This document shows, piece after piece, positions 13,036 through 24,836 of a DNA stretch of 64,000 bases. Position 1 is the stretch's first letter; each line of letters opens with the position of its first letter. Source of the DNA: Absidia repens (Eukaryota; Mucoromycota; Mucoromycetes; Mucorales; Cunninghamellaceae). The position numbers were made by a program, and so were the translations under genes. Below the pieces are notes generated by a model. That model was not told the DNA's origin. It saw only the letters and a program-made list of their open reading frames with translations, and did not search any database. The DNA lies in the NCBI GenBank assembly GCA_002105175.1, contig MCGE01000005.1, positions 992,001-1,056,000 of the forward strand. Direction: 5' to 3'.

Positions 13036-13463
13036 ACAAATTGGGATATGTAAACAGATGAGAAGTAAAAGATTTAGCAATGCATAAAAATATCATATGG
13101 ATTAAAAAAAATAAAAATAAAAAATAAAAAAAAAAATTGATCTGTCAATGTCACTGATCAAGTTTGGGAACTTTAACATTAATAATATATTTTGTAAATA
13201 CTGGTGGATAAACAAATATATGATGATCACATCACGGCATAGTTTATTTTGAAGTCTGTGCAAATGTTCATCAATAAAAATAAAAATCTGAAAGAATAAT
13301 AGCAATAATAATAATAATAATAGTAAAAAAGCACCAGCTAAAAGCTAAAAGAAAGAACTATACTATGAGGGAAATGTGTAGAAAAAGAAAAAGGAGTGAG
13401 GAGTAGATAAGTATAGCACTAAAGGAAAAAGTGTTCAGGTAAATGAGGGTAAAAGAAAAAAAA
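13036..13463. other. Intergenic region
   Basis: AT-rich spacer between the 3' end of the CCCH gene and the start of the unknown gene, both on the minus strand. It holds a short run of ATA triplets near 13300-13325 and several A-tracts. No gene seen. Confidence 0.5.
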
Positions 13464-14740
13464 TCAATTGATCAAACGGTACTTGTAGTTGACGAAGTTT
13501 GTTGAGGATGAAGTGCAAGTAGGCAGGTTTGAGGCCGGACGTCTTGAAAAGAAGGATGATGAAGGAGAGACAGTAGAGGAGGTAGGAGGGGGAACAACAC
13601 CCAATGCGCTATGGAAGCCATCGCCATCAGCAAAAAGATCCAGTGGTGATCGCGTACCAGGGAGTTGGTACTTTTGGAACTTGGGACCTTGTTCTTGATG
13701 TTGACGAGGCAAATCGTTTTCAAAGTAAGGTTGATGCCAATGTTGAGGTTGTTTTTGGTAATCATCAATGCTTCCAAGTCGATTTTGATAATAATCTTGG
13801 TAAACGTTTAAGCGCTGAGGCGCCTGTTGCGGTGGACAAAGTGATGGGAGAATGGTAGACGAAGATGCAGAAAAAATGGATGAAGAGGAAGATGAAGAGG
13901 AGGATGACACGGAGGGCCGAGGTAGTAATGATAGTGGTGATAGCGATGATAATGGTGAAACACTAGATTGGTTTGCCAGAGGAGAAGTTGTATCATCCAT
14001 TATATATTGAGTCGACTGTGGCACAAAACGGCTTTGGGTCCAAGAGGAGTAGTCAGTCGCAGCATGAGATGAGGAGGATGAATGGACTTGATTATCCGAA
14101 ACAGATAGGTGAGAAGTTGATTCAGAAGCTGGTGTTGGACTGATCATCGGCAAGTCAGATTTAAAGGCGTCAAATGATGGTTGAGGGTCGTGTGGCGCTG
14201 ATTCATGTAAAAAGGTGCACCGGATTCCATAAGGACAGGTCCCCAATGTTTCAAATGTTTGACAGTAGATCGTTTTATATCGTGGGTGTCTTTTCACATA
14301 GCGTAGCTCTTCCTCGCCATGAGCATATTGGCACTTATCCCCATATCTGAGCGCAAAAATAAGCCAAAATAAGTCTACTATATTATAATGTTCTCTCTGT
14401 CTCTCTCTCTTTTTTTAATGATATTTTACCTGCAAGCGTTTTGTTCTTCCCAGTTGCGACAGATTTCCGTTTTATAGAGGCGTTGCTTTTTTTCTTCTGG
14501 ATCTTCTTGAGGCTTCAGGTCCAACGCAGGTTCAAAATAGCGTCGATGGTGATCATTGTCCGGAAAGGATGTTTCATTGGTCATAGCGCTGGTGTCGGTG
14601 GCACCTAGTGGTGTGTAAAAGAGAAGTTAGATCAAAAAAGGAAACTGATTATCAAAATCAAAAACGCGACTATACCTCTTCTATTTTTATTTACCTTTTT
14701 TCAATTTCATGTTGACAGCACTGCTTTGACTTCGTTTCAT
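13464..14740 (-). CDS. Tandem CCCH zinc-finger protein (TIS11/TTP type)
   Basis: RNA-binding protein of the tristetraprolin/TIS11 family, which binds AU-rich elements in 3' UTRs and promotes mRNA decay (family knowledge). Three exons (14740-14695, 14604-14430, 14346-13464) give 367 residues. Two fingers with canonical C-x8-C-x5-C-x3-H spacing occur at about residues 48-110: YKTEICRNWEEQNAC..CQYAH and YKTIYCQTFETLGTC..CTFLH. The 18-residue linker and the YKT lead-ins match the family. The remaining 250 residues are Ser/Pro/Gln-rich and low complexity, as expected of the deadenylase-recruiting part. Introns fall before and inside the first finger. A GCGGGATTTGAA box lies on the gene's strand about 300 bp upstream. 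Confidence 0.92.
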
Positions 14741-15687
14741 TAAATATTGGATTGGATTGAGTTGTACGGTATTGGGTTCTTTGAAATATAAAATAAGACA
14801 GTACTAAAATAACAGAGACAAAAGAAACGCTATTGAGTCGAGGGGGGGGGACCGTAATCAATAAAGCAATAAAAATAAAACTTGAAGGTTATTAAAAAAA
14901 TAAGCTTAGAAATGATGCTTAAAGCAAAAAAAAAAAAAAAAAAGAAAAGTGATGAATATTGAAAAGAAAGAGATATTTAAAAAAAAGTAGAGCAATGTAA
15001 ATTTGACAGAGAATTATAGCAGATTTGTCTTTTCAAATCCCGCAAAAGAAAGTCCTTTCTCTCCCTTTTTTTTTCCTTTTTTTCTTTCTTTATTCTTCCC
15101 TACATACTTCGATCATGACCAACTCTTTTCAAAAAAATTCATAAACGACAAGAATTTCTTCTATTTTTTTTATCCTCAAGTCACTGAAGTTGAATCCCTT
15201 GCGAAGTCATTGGTGTAAAGGTAATGTCGGAAGAGATCTATACGCTCATAAAACAAGAAAAGGAGAAACGAGTGCGCGTGTGTTTCAGGTTGAAGTGCTG
15301 ACAAAAAAAGGTTTGGGCTGCATGATTATATCAATATTCTCTTCATTCACTGTACCTAGTAGACATGTGAAATTGTATATTCATTGGTTATTGGCTATTA
15401 TTAACGAATACTATTTGTTGACTCTTATAGTTTCATCTTATGATTTGATATCTTGCTCTCTTGCCATTCTTTGATGTTTTGTGTTTCCATAGTTTACCCA
15501 CCCTCCTGTTCTCTCGCACTCTCCCGCGGTAGGAGTTTTTTTTATCAAGGTAATACAAATAAACAACAAGTTCATGCAAAATTATTGGGCGTTTCCTTGA
15601 TGATTATAATAGGAAATTCATGCGCACTCTTTATTCTCTCTCTCTCTCTCTCTTTTTTTTTTATCAAGGAAATCTAGATCATTTATT
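14741..15687. other. Divergent promoter region
   Basis: Lies between divergently transcribed CCCH (-) and GH16 (+) genes. It contains A and T tracts, a GCGGGATTTGAA box on the minus strand at about 15033-15044, and CT microsatellites near 15640-15660 just before the GH16 start. ORFs here are low complexity and unsupported. Confidence 0.5.
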
Positions 15688-17004
15688 ATGCTGCTTCTAT
15701 GCATCTTGTGGTTGACCTTATTACTATTTGTCTCATCAATTCAAACCCAGCTAGCATTAAACTCGGAACAAACCAGTGGATTATGTGATTGCGGTTATCG
15801 TGATGATCAAAATGCCTGGACAGATGGATGGTTCATGGATTTTGAAAACAACATGAGCGTGAACTCTAATAGTGCAAGGAAAACCAACAGCAGCGCCGAC
15901 ATGTCCCTCTCTTCACCAACATTATTATCACTCCTTCAGCAAGACTTTTTTATGGCGAATTATGAAATTGCAGCAAAATATGAAAATACTTACAGCAGAC
16001 TCTTCAGCAATGAAAATGTCAAAATCGACAACAATGCGCTTCAACTCCATGTAACTGTGAACAACTCCACTTCTACGCAACAACAACAGTCTGTCATGTG
16101 CGGGGCCATTGGAACAAAGCGGCAAGATATCTTATACGGATCCTTCCGAAGCCAGATGCGACTGTCTAATGTCAATGGAACTGTGCAAGCCATGTATTTT
16201 TTTAATCCCGATGGTGAAATTGATATTGAAGTACTTGGCGCAGTGGCTCCTCCTCAGTCCTACTTTGCTATTCACCCCGGTCTTCAAGAACCCAATGGTC
16301 GTGCCTCTGCATTGACCCATGACAATCATCCCTTGGGTTTTGATCCTTCTTCCGACTTCCATGAATATCGTTTCGATTGGTATCCAAACCGGGCTGATTT
16401 TTATATTGACGGTCAATTGGCTCAATCACTCTCAACAAATATCCCTCAAAAGCCTGGCCGATTCATGTTTAGTCATTGGACCGATGGAAATACGAAATTC
16501 AGCAAAGGCCCCCCTACCACCAACGCCATCATGGAAATCAAGTCGATTGTGGCTGTTTTCAACACCTCTGTGCTTGACGCCACGAATCAATCCTCTTCAA
16601 GTACCGATGGCTCCTGTCAGAAATCTCAAACTTCCTGCGCCATTCCCGGTAAGAATAATACCAAAAAAAAAAAAAAAAAAAAAAAAAAAAAGCAAAAAAA
16701 AAAAAACCGGGGACGAAAGGGCAGAGGGGAAGAGTGGCGCGGGGTTAAAGATGAAGACTAACTTTTTTTTCTTCTTTTTGCGGCGGTTATTTTTCCGAAT
16801 GACGATGACTTAGGAATTAAAAATGATGAGCCATCATCATCCTCATCATCCCCGCCATCTCAATCTTCTCAAGAAACTGAACCGTCACCCACCAACCAAG
16901 TTGAATCATCCCCAGTGAAGTCTTCTTCTATCAAAAGCATCCCACTGAAGCTTTATCTTGTGGCGTCTCTGGTAATGACTGGTTGTGCTATCATTTTAGT
17001 ATAA
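15688..17004 (+). CDS. GH16 family cell-wall glycosidase/transglycosylase
   Basis: Secreted, probably membrane- or GPI-anchored glycoside hydrolase family 16 enzyme acting on wall beta-glucan or chitin-glucan links. There is an N-terminal signal peptide (MLLLCILWLTLLLFVSS), a beta-jelly-roll domain and the catalytic signature DGEIDIEVLG with the two Glu of E-x-D-x-E at about residues 175-184. Further on are EYRFDWYPNRADFYIDG and the HWTDGN strand. Two exons (15688-16648, 16814-17004) give 383 residues. The second adds a Ser/Pro/Glu-rich linker and a C-terminal hydrophobic segment (YLVASLVMTGCAIILV). Such an ending fits a GPI signal or a tail anchor. Many NxS/T sites support passage through the ER. 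The intron starts with a 29-base A-tract. Confidence 0.9.
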
Positions 17005-19084
17005 ATCTTGCTAGCGATAGTTTATTATTAGACGTAGCTTGATTATTTTGTACATACAATTTATTGAATAGTTTGCATTATCACTCACACACTCTCTCTC
17101 TTTATATATACATATATATATATATATATAACTAATAAAAATACTATTGCTTTTTTTGTAATATGGAATCACTGATCTTTGTTATCACTGGGTATAAAAG
17201 AGAACGGGGAGTTTACTGGGTGAAATTTAACCATTTATCACAATTTGTTACTATTTTTGCAATTTAATATAGCTATGTAATGTGAAAGTTGCCTACCATA
17301 TTTATAATACGGACACCGCAGAAATGATACTCATCATGTACGTGTGGGTTAGTAAATTTTTAACAATATCAAAAAAGAACTACATGCAAATCATATGAAT
17401 TCTGATGACAGTCAAATTAAATAACCCTATTTGATCGCCTGTCGAAGCAGCCAACAATCCTCAGTAACCATCACAAACAACATCTCTCAATTTCTGTTTT
17501 TTAATCAAGTGATTTTAATGTCTGATTCGCTAATAACAGAGACATTTGAAAATCCCCTCTATTTTAAAGGCTATCTACTAAGTGCTAGGTTTTAATCATA
17601 TAATTCAATAAATATAACGTAAGGAAAAGTACGAGGGTAAGCAATGCTACGGTCAGAGACACGCTATTCAACAGTGGACGAGAGGGCAGAGGCGGGGGAG
17701 GGGAACTATTCTGTGTCCTACGTGTGTTGCAAACTATTCTAAATAGTAGAGGAGTGTTTAAGGCATTGTGACAGTTGCACCACCATCATACCACCGGTGC
17801 TATATAGTGGTTTAAAAACAGGGTGCCGATGTAGATGGTGCTTGTTACTGTAATAAAAAAGAAGTTAATCACCATGCTACTGCTATTGAGCGGTATAGGT
17901 TGCTGGAAGAATAGTAGAACACCTCATGCCGTCGATTGCCGCCCAAGGCAAAATAGATCCAATGTTAAATGGTGGAGGATTTTCTGTCAATAAACTATCA
18001 TGTTGACTATGTTTCGTGGTATCGAATGATGTGGAAAAATAGTAAAAAGGGGGCCCCTTTTTTGTATGCACCAATAAAAAAGGACATGGAGCAACCACAG
18101 AGAAGGTATTCAGACCCCGTTCACGTGAATATTTATTAACTCCTACTTTTTTATTTTTCGGCTTTCTTTCTTTCCATTTCTTTTTTTTTTTTTTTCTTTT
18201 TCTTTTTCTTCACCATTCAACTTCTATGGGGTTATGTCAAACTTAGAATAGTGTCAGGACTAATTTAGAAGGGGTTTCATCTCAGGGATTACAAGATGCA
18301 TGGGGAAACCCTTTCATTTTGGATCTAGGATCTGGAATCTCCATCAAATGACTTTTTGGAGCCTCCATTAATTTAGTTTAGTGTTAGTTTATCATATATT
18401 TTGTGTCAACATCTGAATAAAATACGTCTTTCTTTAATTACTGCAATGAAAATGTTCGTTTGTTTGTCTCATATCTTGCACAAGAGATTCCTTTTTTTTT
18501 ATATCCCTATTGGTTAATGTTGACATTTTTATACTTCAAATAAATGATATATCCCTTTAGACATTCCCATGCTTTGTACAAATATTAATTCCCTTTTTAC
18601 AATCCCCCCTTTAGATTAGTGCTACCCATTCTCCAAATCTCCCGTTAGCCTCCCTCATGTTAGCATCATTAGACCCTTTGACTGCCGTTGACTTTCGCAG
18701 GTTATGCTTCAATAAAAAATATCCTACCTTTTTTTTTTTTTTTTAACTATATCCAAATATACATATATCGGCAAAAAATTAAACGACAATAACAATTGAT
18801 TGCAAAAGCAAATGAGTGATAAAAATAAAAAATGGTTTTTATTCAAAAAAAAAAAAAGTGGTAGTGTATGTCATACTAACTTCTATAGCTATAAAATGGG
18901 AATAAAGTCCTTTTCAGTGGTCATGAGAAAGACTATTTGGGACAGTTCCATTTGGGTATATTGAATCCATAGATAAAACTGGATTTTATTTCACAACATG
19001 CATATTTATGTTTGCTATAAGATTCCAACTAAACTACTAAACTATAACCTATACATGCTAAACTACAATCAGTTCAAAAATCCA
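17005..19084. other. Long intergenic gap between GH16 and PB1 genes
   Basis: Convergent gap of about 2.1 kb. It begins with TA/TATA microsatellites near 17105-17130 (3' flank of the GH16 gene) and is otherwise mostly element copy B. I see no coding sequence. Confidence 0.6.
17700..18780 (+). repeat. Dispersed 1.1-kb element, copy B
   Basis: Plus-strand copy. TTCACGTGAA lies at about 18120-18129, a long pyrimidine tract follows at 18150-18215, the conserved core is at 18283-18331, the hairpin at 18350-18363 and TGAATAAAAT near 18414-18423. A downstream module has CTTTAGATTAGTGCT near 18611 and an AATAAAAAATAT end near 18712. Here the hairpin carries one mismatch (GACT against AGCC). Confidence 0.75.
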
Positions 19085-21160
19085 TTATTGCTTGCTTGGG
19101 AGGACAGGAGGGTCATTTTTTGTTGTTGTTGTTGATATTTGGTCAAAGCTGCTGGCCAAGTATTGCATATCTTGTTCATCCAGTTTGTCGTCCAAAGATT
19201 GTATAGCGTTACCACCATCATGACGTTGGCAATAGGGGTCATTGCTGCCGGCGAGACAAGAACTGCGATGTTGTATCAATGATGAAGGAATTGTAGGATA
19301 TTGAATATCTGGGCGTTCCATAGGAGGTTGCTGCTGGCGTGCTTTGTTCAAGGTATGTGCTGGTGGTGGTGGTGGTGATGATGACGACGACGACGATGAG
19401 GATGATGATAATGACGAGCACGTTGATTGAGATGACAATGTTGAAATGGATGAGAGAGACGAAATTGAAAGTGATCGTCGAATAGTTTCACTGCCTGCAT
19501 TACGATACGTAGACATCTGTGGTTCATGTTGTTTTTCATTCTGTTGGAATGAAAAATGAGAGTTGGTTTTCGTCTTGTTGGAGTTGTTGATGGAATTGCA
19601 GTAGGTATGTCGATCTCGATGTCGTTGACTTCGATGTTCCTTCATGTCCCTTTTTTCTTGCCGTTTCAGCTGTCGACGTGTCCGTGCCAGTTCTTTTTGC
19701 TGTTGTCGCAGTGCTCTTTGCTGTTCCCTGTACAGTTGTCGATCGCGCCTTGAATCCAAAAATCCATGTTGATTCCTTTCTCGTCCATTTTCATTATTAT
19801 CGGCGATATGCTGCTTCCCTTTTTGTTTCCTATTGCAGTTGCTACTGTCAAAGTCACCGTTGGTATATGTGTTTTTGATATCATTGTCATTGTTGTAATA
19901 GGATCGATAGGATGAGTCATTGGTTCCTGAAGAAAATGGCGGAATATCCTTTGCAGGTGGGTGAGAAGGATGGCGGGGCGGTGATGGAGAAGCCTGTGTT
20001 GTTAAAGGTGGAACCCAATGCGATAATAATCTACTTGTTCGTTTCAACAAAGCAGGTAATATAGGTGGTCGAGGATACAATGATATAGGTTGTCGTGGAA
20101 AATGGTGATGATGGCGTTGAACAGAATCAAGTGGTGAAGAGGGCGCTGAAGGAGGAGGGGTGTAGTGAAGTTCAGATGCTGTAGGTGGAGCAAGAGATGA
20201 TGATGCCATTGAGACTTTAGTTCCTTTTTCTAAAGAATAAGATGGGTGCATATTGAAGTTGTCATAAAGAGTGTGTCGCCTTCGATTTCGTTTTTCATTT
20301 TCATTTTCAACAGAGGAGTATGTGGAAATGATTGGCTGTTGTGTTTCGTAAGAGGGTGGAGGGACGTCTGGGTAGCTGTTTGACGGGGCAGCACATGATT
20401 GATCATTGATATTGTCATAACCGCGATAAAGAGATGTTGTTGGTGTTCGTTTGATAGGTCTTTCTAATGATGATGATGATGATGATATTGTTGTCGCCGA
20501 ACGTGATAAACCCCTCGATGAGTTATCCAATAAACCCGGTGAAAGTTTGCCACGCTGAGGATAGAGTGATTTGCAGGAGTTGTTCTGATAAGTTTCCAGT
20601 CGATGTTCAAGGTCAACCAAATTCACTGTGGATTTTTGGAGGGTGATTTCAGTAGCCGTTTGATGCATCATTGCTTTGACGTGTTCTTCCTGCTGAATGA
20701 GGTCGTTGTATTTATCCATCAACTTGCCAAATTGTTCAAACTGGGACGTGAATGAAATTGTTGCTGTGTTGTCAGTAGGTATCTTTTTTGCTGAGAGTAA
20801 GGTGGAAGGGAGTGGTGTAGACATGGAGTTTGTTGGATATTGGTGGTTGGGAATATATTGTTGCTGGAGATCACATTGATGATTGATAAAAGTGTCGTCA
20901 AAAACGCATCGCACAGTTTTTGTAGGATCGGTGCTAAGGTGTAACCAACCAGTGATGCATTGTTGTTTCAAAGAGTCTAGTTCACTGTCGCTGGAGAATT
21001 CCATAATGTCGCCTTCATGATCGCGGTAGTAAAGCTGTGTGACAGGAAGTCTTGAGTAGTCGAATATGGACGCACAAAGATCAGACCAAGTCGTTTTGGG
21101 AGTAATAGTTAAACAATCAGTGTGGGAACCATAAGACAATGTAACAATAATATTTTTCAT
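19085..21160 (-). CDS. PB1-domain protein
   Basis: Single-exon protein of 691 residues. The N-terminal 80 residues are a PB1 domain, a protein-protein docking module, with the acidic OPCA-like motif YYRDHEGDIMEFSSDSELDS. I start at 21160 (MKNIIVTLSYG), where the domain begins, because upstream residues in the same frame are low-complexity Phe/Ser. The rest is mostly disordered and Pro/Ser/His-rich, with a strongly basic probable coiled coil (YREQQRALRQQQKELARTRR) around residues 430-500 and a 15-residue Ser run near residue 600. Which partner PB1 it binds cannot be read from sequence; polarity and MAPK scaffolds are typical. Orthologues are likely restricted to related fungi. Confidence 0.8.
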   Translation of the reverse strand: MKNIIVTLSYGSHTDCLTITPKTTWSDLCASIFDYSRLPVTQLYYRDHEGDIMEFSSDSELDSLKQQCITGWLHLSTDPTKTVRCVFDDTFINHQCDLQQQYIPNHQYPTNSMSTPLPSTLLSAKKIPTDNTATISFTSQFEQFGKLMDKYNDLIQQEEHVKAMMHQTATEITLQKSTVNLVDLEHRLETYQNNSCKSLYPQRGKLSPGLLDNSSRGLSRSATTISSSSSSLERPIKRTPTTSLYRGYDNINDQSCAAPSNSYPDVPPPSYETQQPIISTYSSVENENEKRNRRRHTLYDNFNMHPSYSLEKGTKVSMASSSLAPPTASELHYTPPPSAPSSPLDSVQRHHHHFPRQPISLYPRPPILPALLKRTSRLLSHWVPPLTTQASPSPPRHPSHPPAKDIPPFSSGTNDSSYRSYYNNDNDIKNTYTNGDFDSSNCNRKQKGKQHIADNNENGRERNQHGFLDSRRDRQLYREQQRALRQQQKELARTRRQLKRQEKRDMKEHRSQRHRDRHTYCNSINNSNKTKTNSHFSFQQNEKQHEPQMSTYRNAGSETIRRSLSISSLSSISTLSSQSTCSSLSSSSSSSSSSSPPPPPAHTLNKARQQQPPMERPDIQYPTIPSSLIQHRSSCLAGSNDPYCQRHDGGNAIQSLDDKLDEQDMQYLASSFDQISTTTTKNDPPVLPSKQ

Positions 21161-21512
21161 GAGGGTATTTTGAAATGAAAACAGATAAAGAAGAGTAAAA
21201 AAAAAAAGAAAAAGAAAAGAAGGGAAGTAAGAAGACGATAAAAAAGACTTGGCAAAATAAGAAATTATACCATTTTGGACCTTTAAAAGCAACTCCGACA
21301 CAAATCAGATGCTATTGATGGGGTGCCAAGTAAAATAGTGATCATGCTGTTGAAGATAATATGGCCTATTTTTCATGTATGAAGTAATATGTAAAATAAT
21401 GATTGGAGAGAATAATTTTTATTTTCAAAATATGTACAAAAAAGAAGGAACGACTCAAAAAATAGGAACTAAGACTATTATATAAAAAAAAAATCAATCA
21501 ATCAATGCTATA
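21161..21512. other. Short intergenic region
   Basis: AT-rich spacer between the start of the PB1 gene and the 3' end of the Snf4 gene, both on the minus strand. No gene seen. Confidence 0.5.
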
Positions 21513-22883
21513 CTACTCGTCCTTTTTGTAGCCGACCAGATGTCCCAAAATATTCGATAAACTGACAATCCCAACCAATTTGTTGTCTTCATCCACCACA
21601 ATAAGTCGATACACCCGCTGTTTCCTAATCGTTCGGAAAATCGAATGCAAGGTGTCATTCAAACGACATGTATGTACGCCAGGGTAATTCTATAAAAAGC
21701 GCAATAATGATAACCATTAATCACCCAGTCATTTTTGGCTATTTGTTGTTCTTGTTTTTTATTATTTATTTACCTTTGGTCGAGCTGCCAGCGCTTCACC
21801 AACAGGGATATCCAATTGATTGTATTTACCAGCTTTTGCTATACTCTATTTTAATAAGAAACGTAAGGAGGGTGAGAATACCAATGATTTTATGCCTATT
21901 CTTTTTGTTCTTCTTTCTACTTACCATAACATCGATAGTTTCATATACATTCAATACAATGCCTTGATCGTCCACAATAGGTACCGCACTAATATTTTGG
22001 TCCACAAAAGTATTGATGATTTGGATGACAGGGGTTGCCATTGTTGCTGTTGCGATATTCTTGTAAGTACCAATTTTCAGTTCCGACAATGGCTGGCGCA
22101 ATACATGTGATTCTTGAAACTACAGAAACAAAAAGGTATTAAGACAAACCTAATTCTCCGTAATATGATATATATATATATACATATATATATTTATAAT
22201 GACTTACATTGACAGCAATGAATTTGAGAATACGGTACTGGGTGATAACGCTGACAATCATTTCCATTCCGGTACCCGACTCCTTATCAAGAAGAGGGAC
22301 TCGATGTGCACGACTTTTGGCCAAAAGTTGACATGTATCATACAAAGACGCCATAGGATCCATGTAAAGTAGTTGAGGAGCAGGTGCACCAATTTGTTTC
22401 TCCACTTGTCGAAGGTGAGCCAGTTCACATTTTTCAATATCACGTAAAGCTTCTTCCACTGATGAATGAGTATAATAGTATTGAATCAGATTGATAAAAT
22501 CCGCCACCGTTAACATACCAGCAAACTTTTGTGAAGTACTATCCCACAGTGGAGCCGATACAATTCCTATTGTTAAAGACAACGAGACGTGATTAGTACA
22601 AGTTGGGGTATCTTCAAATGTGATGGCGATATTTATTTATAATTATATTTTTTCCACTGTTACCATTTTGAACCAAAGCTCCAAGTGCTTTCTTGACAAG
22701 CAAATGAGTATCAAATACAATGACTCTGTAGCTGACGGGTAACACATCGTAGGCAGTATGCTGTTTTAAAAACGAACACATGACTTGCTGAATATCACAA
22801 GCCTGGTCTGAAGGTGGGGGTGGAGATGCGTTTAGGGAATCGCCATCTGAACTGTGTTGAGAAGGAGTATCCGTGGTTGCCAT
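21513..22883 (-). CDS. SNF4: AMPK gamma subunit (Snf4-like), four CBS domains
   Basis: Regulatory gamma subunit of the Snf1/AMPK heterotrimer, which binds AMP/ADP/ATP and relays energy status. Five exons (22883-22664, 22566-22208, 22119-21925, 21845-21774, 21689-21513) join in frame to 340 residues. CBS repeats are visible in order: AYDVLPVSYRVIVFD and the linked VSAPLWDSTSQKFAGMLTVAD; PMASLYDTCQLLAKSRAHRVPLLD; VIQIINTFVDQNISAVPIVDD; and DTLHSIFRTIRKQRVYRLIV. The length is usual for the family. The N-terminal 30 residues are Ser/Pro-rich. It sits 170 bp from the methyltransferase gene on the same strand. Confidence 0.93.
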
Positions 22884-23050
22884 ATGTTTAAATAAAGGTA
22901 ATAAAGATGAGTGGATGGTTGCGAGGGGAGAGGGGAGAGGGCAATTGTAGGATATAAAAGCAAAATACGTAAACTATGGCCGACCCAATGATTGATCAAA
23001 AAAAAAAAAAAAAAGTCGGTATTTGAATTTGGCAAGAAATTAACTGAATT

Positions 23051-24578
23051 TTATTTCTCTTTTTTTGTCATTGTGTATATGCACGCGCCACTCTGGATCA
23101 ACAACGGTATATGTGAATGGTAGGGAATGGACTGACTAGGTAATAATAAAGAATCCAAATTATCAGACTGGGAAGTAGGGGCGACCGGTTGTATCAGCTT
23201 GACATGGAAATGCACACGGCATTGCTGGAAAAATTGTATTAACTCTTCTTCCTTTAGGCCACGATTTTTATAACCAAAATAAATAACCGTCTTCCCGTAA
23301 GTACATATATCAAGGAAAGTTTGTATCAAGCTGACCATATCTTTTGCATTGTAGAGCACATCAGAGGCAATCACAATATCCAGCGGACAGCTTGTCTTTT
23401 TCGTCAAATTGAAAGCCTTGAATTTGGTGATTTTAGTGGTGGAACTGGTAACGCGCCGTGCGTGCTTCTTTTTACCCCACATCAACTGATTTATACCAAC
23501 ATTTACTTGATTGATAGCCTGGTTTTCGTACAACAAAGGTAATGCCTCTTTGGTATCAGTTAGAATGACTGTTGGAGGATGGGGATGGTTTTGATACAAT
23601 TTAGCAATATATATTCCTGTGTACCCCGTTCTATTGATTGACAAATGTGATTAACTGCTAGTTTTATATGATGTATTTTTAGTAACCAATCATTGGTAGG
23701 ATTTACCCAGCGCTCAAATCAAGAATTCGGTGGTTGACAAATCGATCTGGATGTTTATATATAGCATTGGCGAACAGACTGGTCATCAATATAGCAGAAT
23801 CCCACAACTTGCCAGGTGTGCCACAATTCCACCTCTCCTTTATCAACAAATGGCATCCATCTTTGACAGTTATTTTGCGATGTATGTTTATATGGTTTAC
23901 TGGATCTTCACGATGGTCTATCGGAGCACATTTACTACATGTACTATCTGTCTGGAACGTTTTTTCCCATGTATGATTAAGGAGTGGTGGAAACGACTGA
24001 TCAAAATGAACTGGTCCAATGACTATCGGTAGAATGGAATCAGCATGTGAAGTGGATTGAATCATTAGATAACAATGCCCACACGGCAACGCTACTGGTA
24101 CAAATGATTGTGGTGATCTGGCAGCTGTTGACAAACGATACTTGAACCCTCCGTGGCAACTTTTCGGTGCAAATCCTGGCCAAGGCGCAACGGGGGCTGT
24201 GTCGGCATCCCATATGTCTTTCATCAATGGCTCTACCTCTACAATTAATTGGGCTTCGTCATTTTGGTAGTTGGCGTTGTGATGATATATTGAGCAAGTT
24301 AACCGGATGCCTTGTTGAAATTCCTCCTCCAGCTTATGTGGTGTCAGCAAAATACCCATCTCTGTGACAACATCTACATTTACTCGGTACCATTTCTCCA
24401 ATTGCAAGTGGGATTGGATTGGCTGCTGTAAAATAAGACGATGCAAGGCGGTATTTTTGGTCAACGAGTTATTCAAGGAATCCACTGGACTAATTGGCGC
24501 AACCTTGTAGGGCCTGAAATTGGGCATATCCTTTGGTAGCAAATCCATGAGGCTCATATTATTTAGTGTAGTACCCAT
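23051..24578 (-). CDS. METTL21-type (Methyltransf_16) methyltransferase
   Basis: S-adenosylmethionine-dependent methyltransferase of the family that modifies lysines on chaperones, translation factors and VCP. Two exons (24578-23707, 23630-23051) give 483 residues. The domain occupies the C-terminal half: LWDSAILMTSLFAN, the SAM-binding loop DLSAGTGYTGIYIA (assembled across the intron), TVILTDTKEALPLL, and DIVIASDVLYN, which matches the family's D-V-x-Y motif. The first 240 residues are an unusual extension with two CxxC pairs (PCGHC and CSKC), possibly a zinc site. The substrate is unknown. The gene is divergent from NOP12 across 258 bp. Confidence 0.85.
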
Positions 24579-24836
24579 TTAGTTTAGCTTAAGTATAGTA
24601 TATTTTTTTCGGTTATTTATTATTGTCAGTATTTTTTATTTTGTTATTTTTTTTTTTTTACTGTTGTCGAAGAAAGGAATAAAAAGGCATCAAAAATTAC
24701 CCGATGAACATCACTTTTTAGATCATCCCCTTTTTAAAAATTATGCCAGCGGTCTTTGAAAATGATCATTAACAAAGCCACTGACTTTTTTTTTCTTTCT
24801 TTACTGTTTTCTCTCCATAGCTAACATAAGACTACC

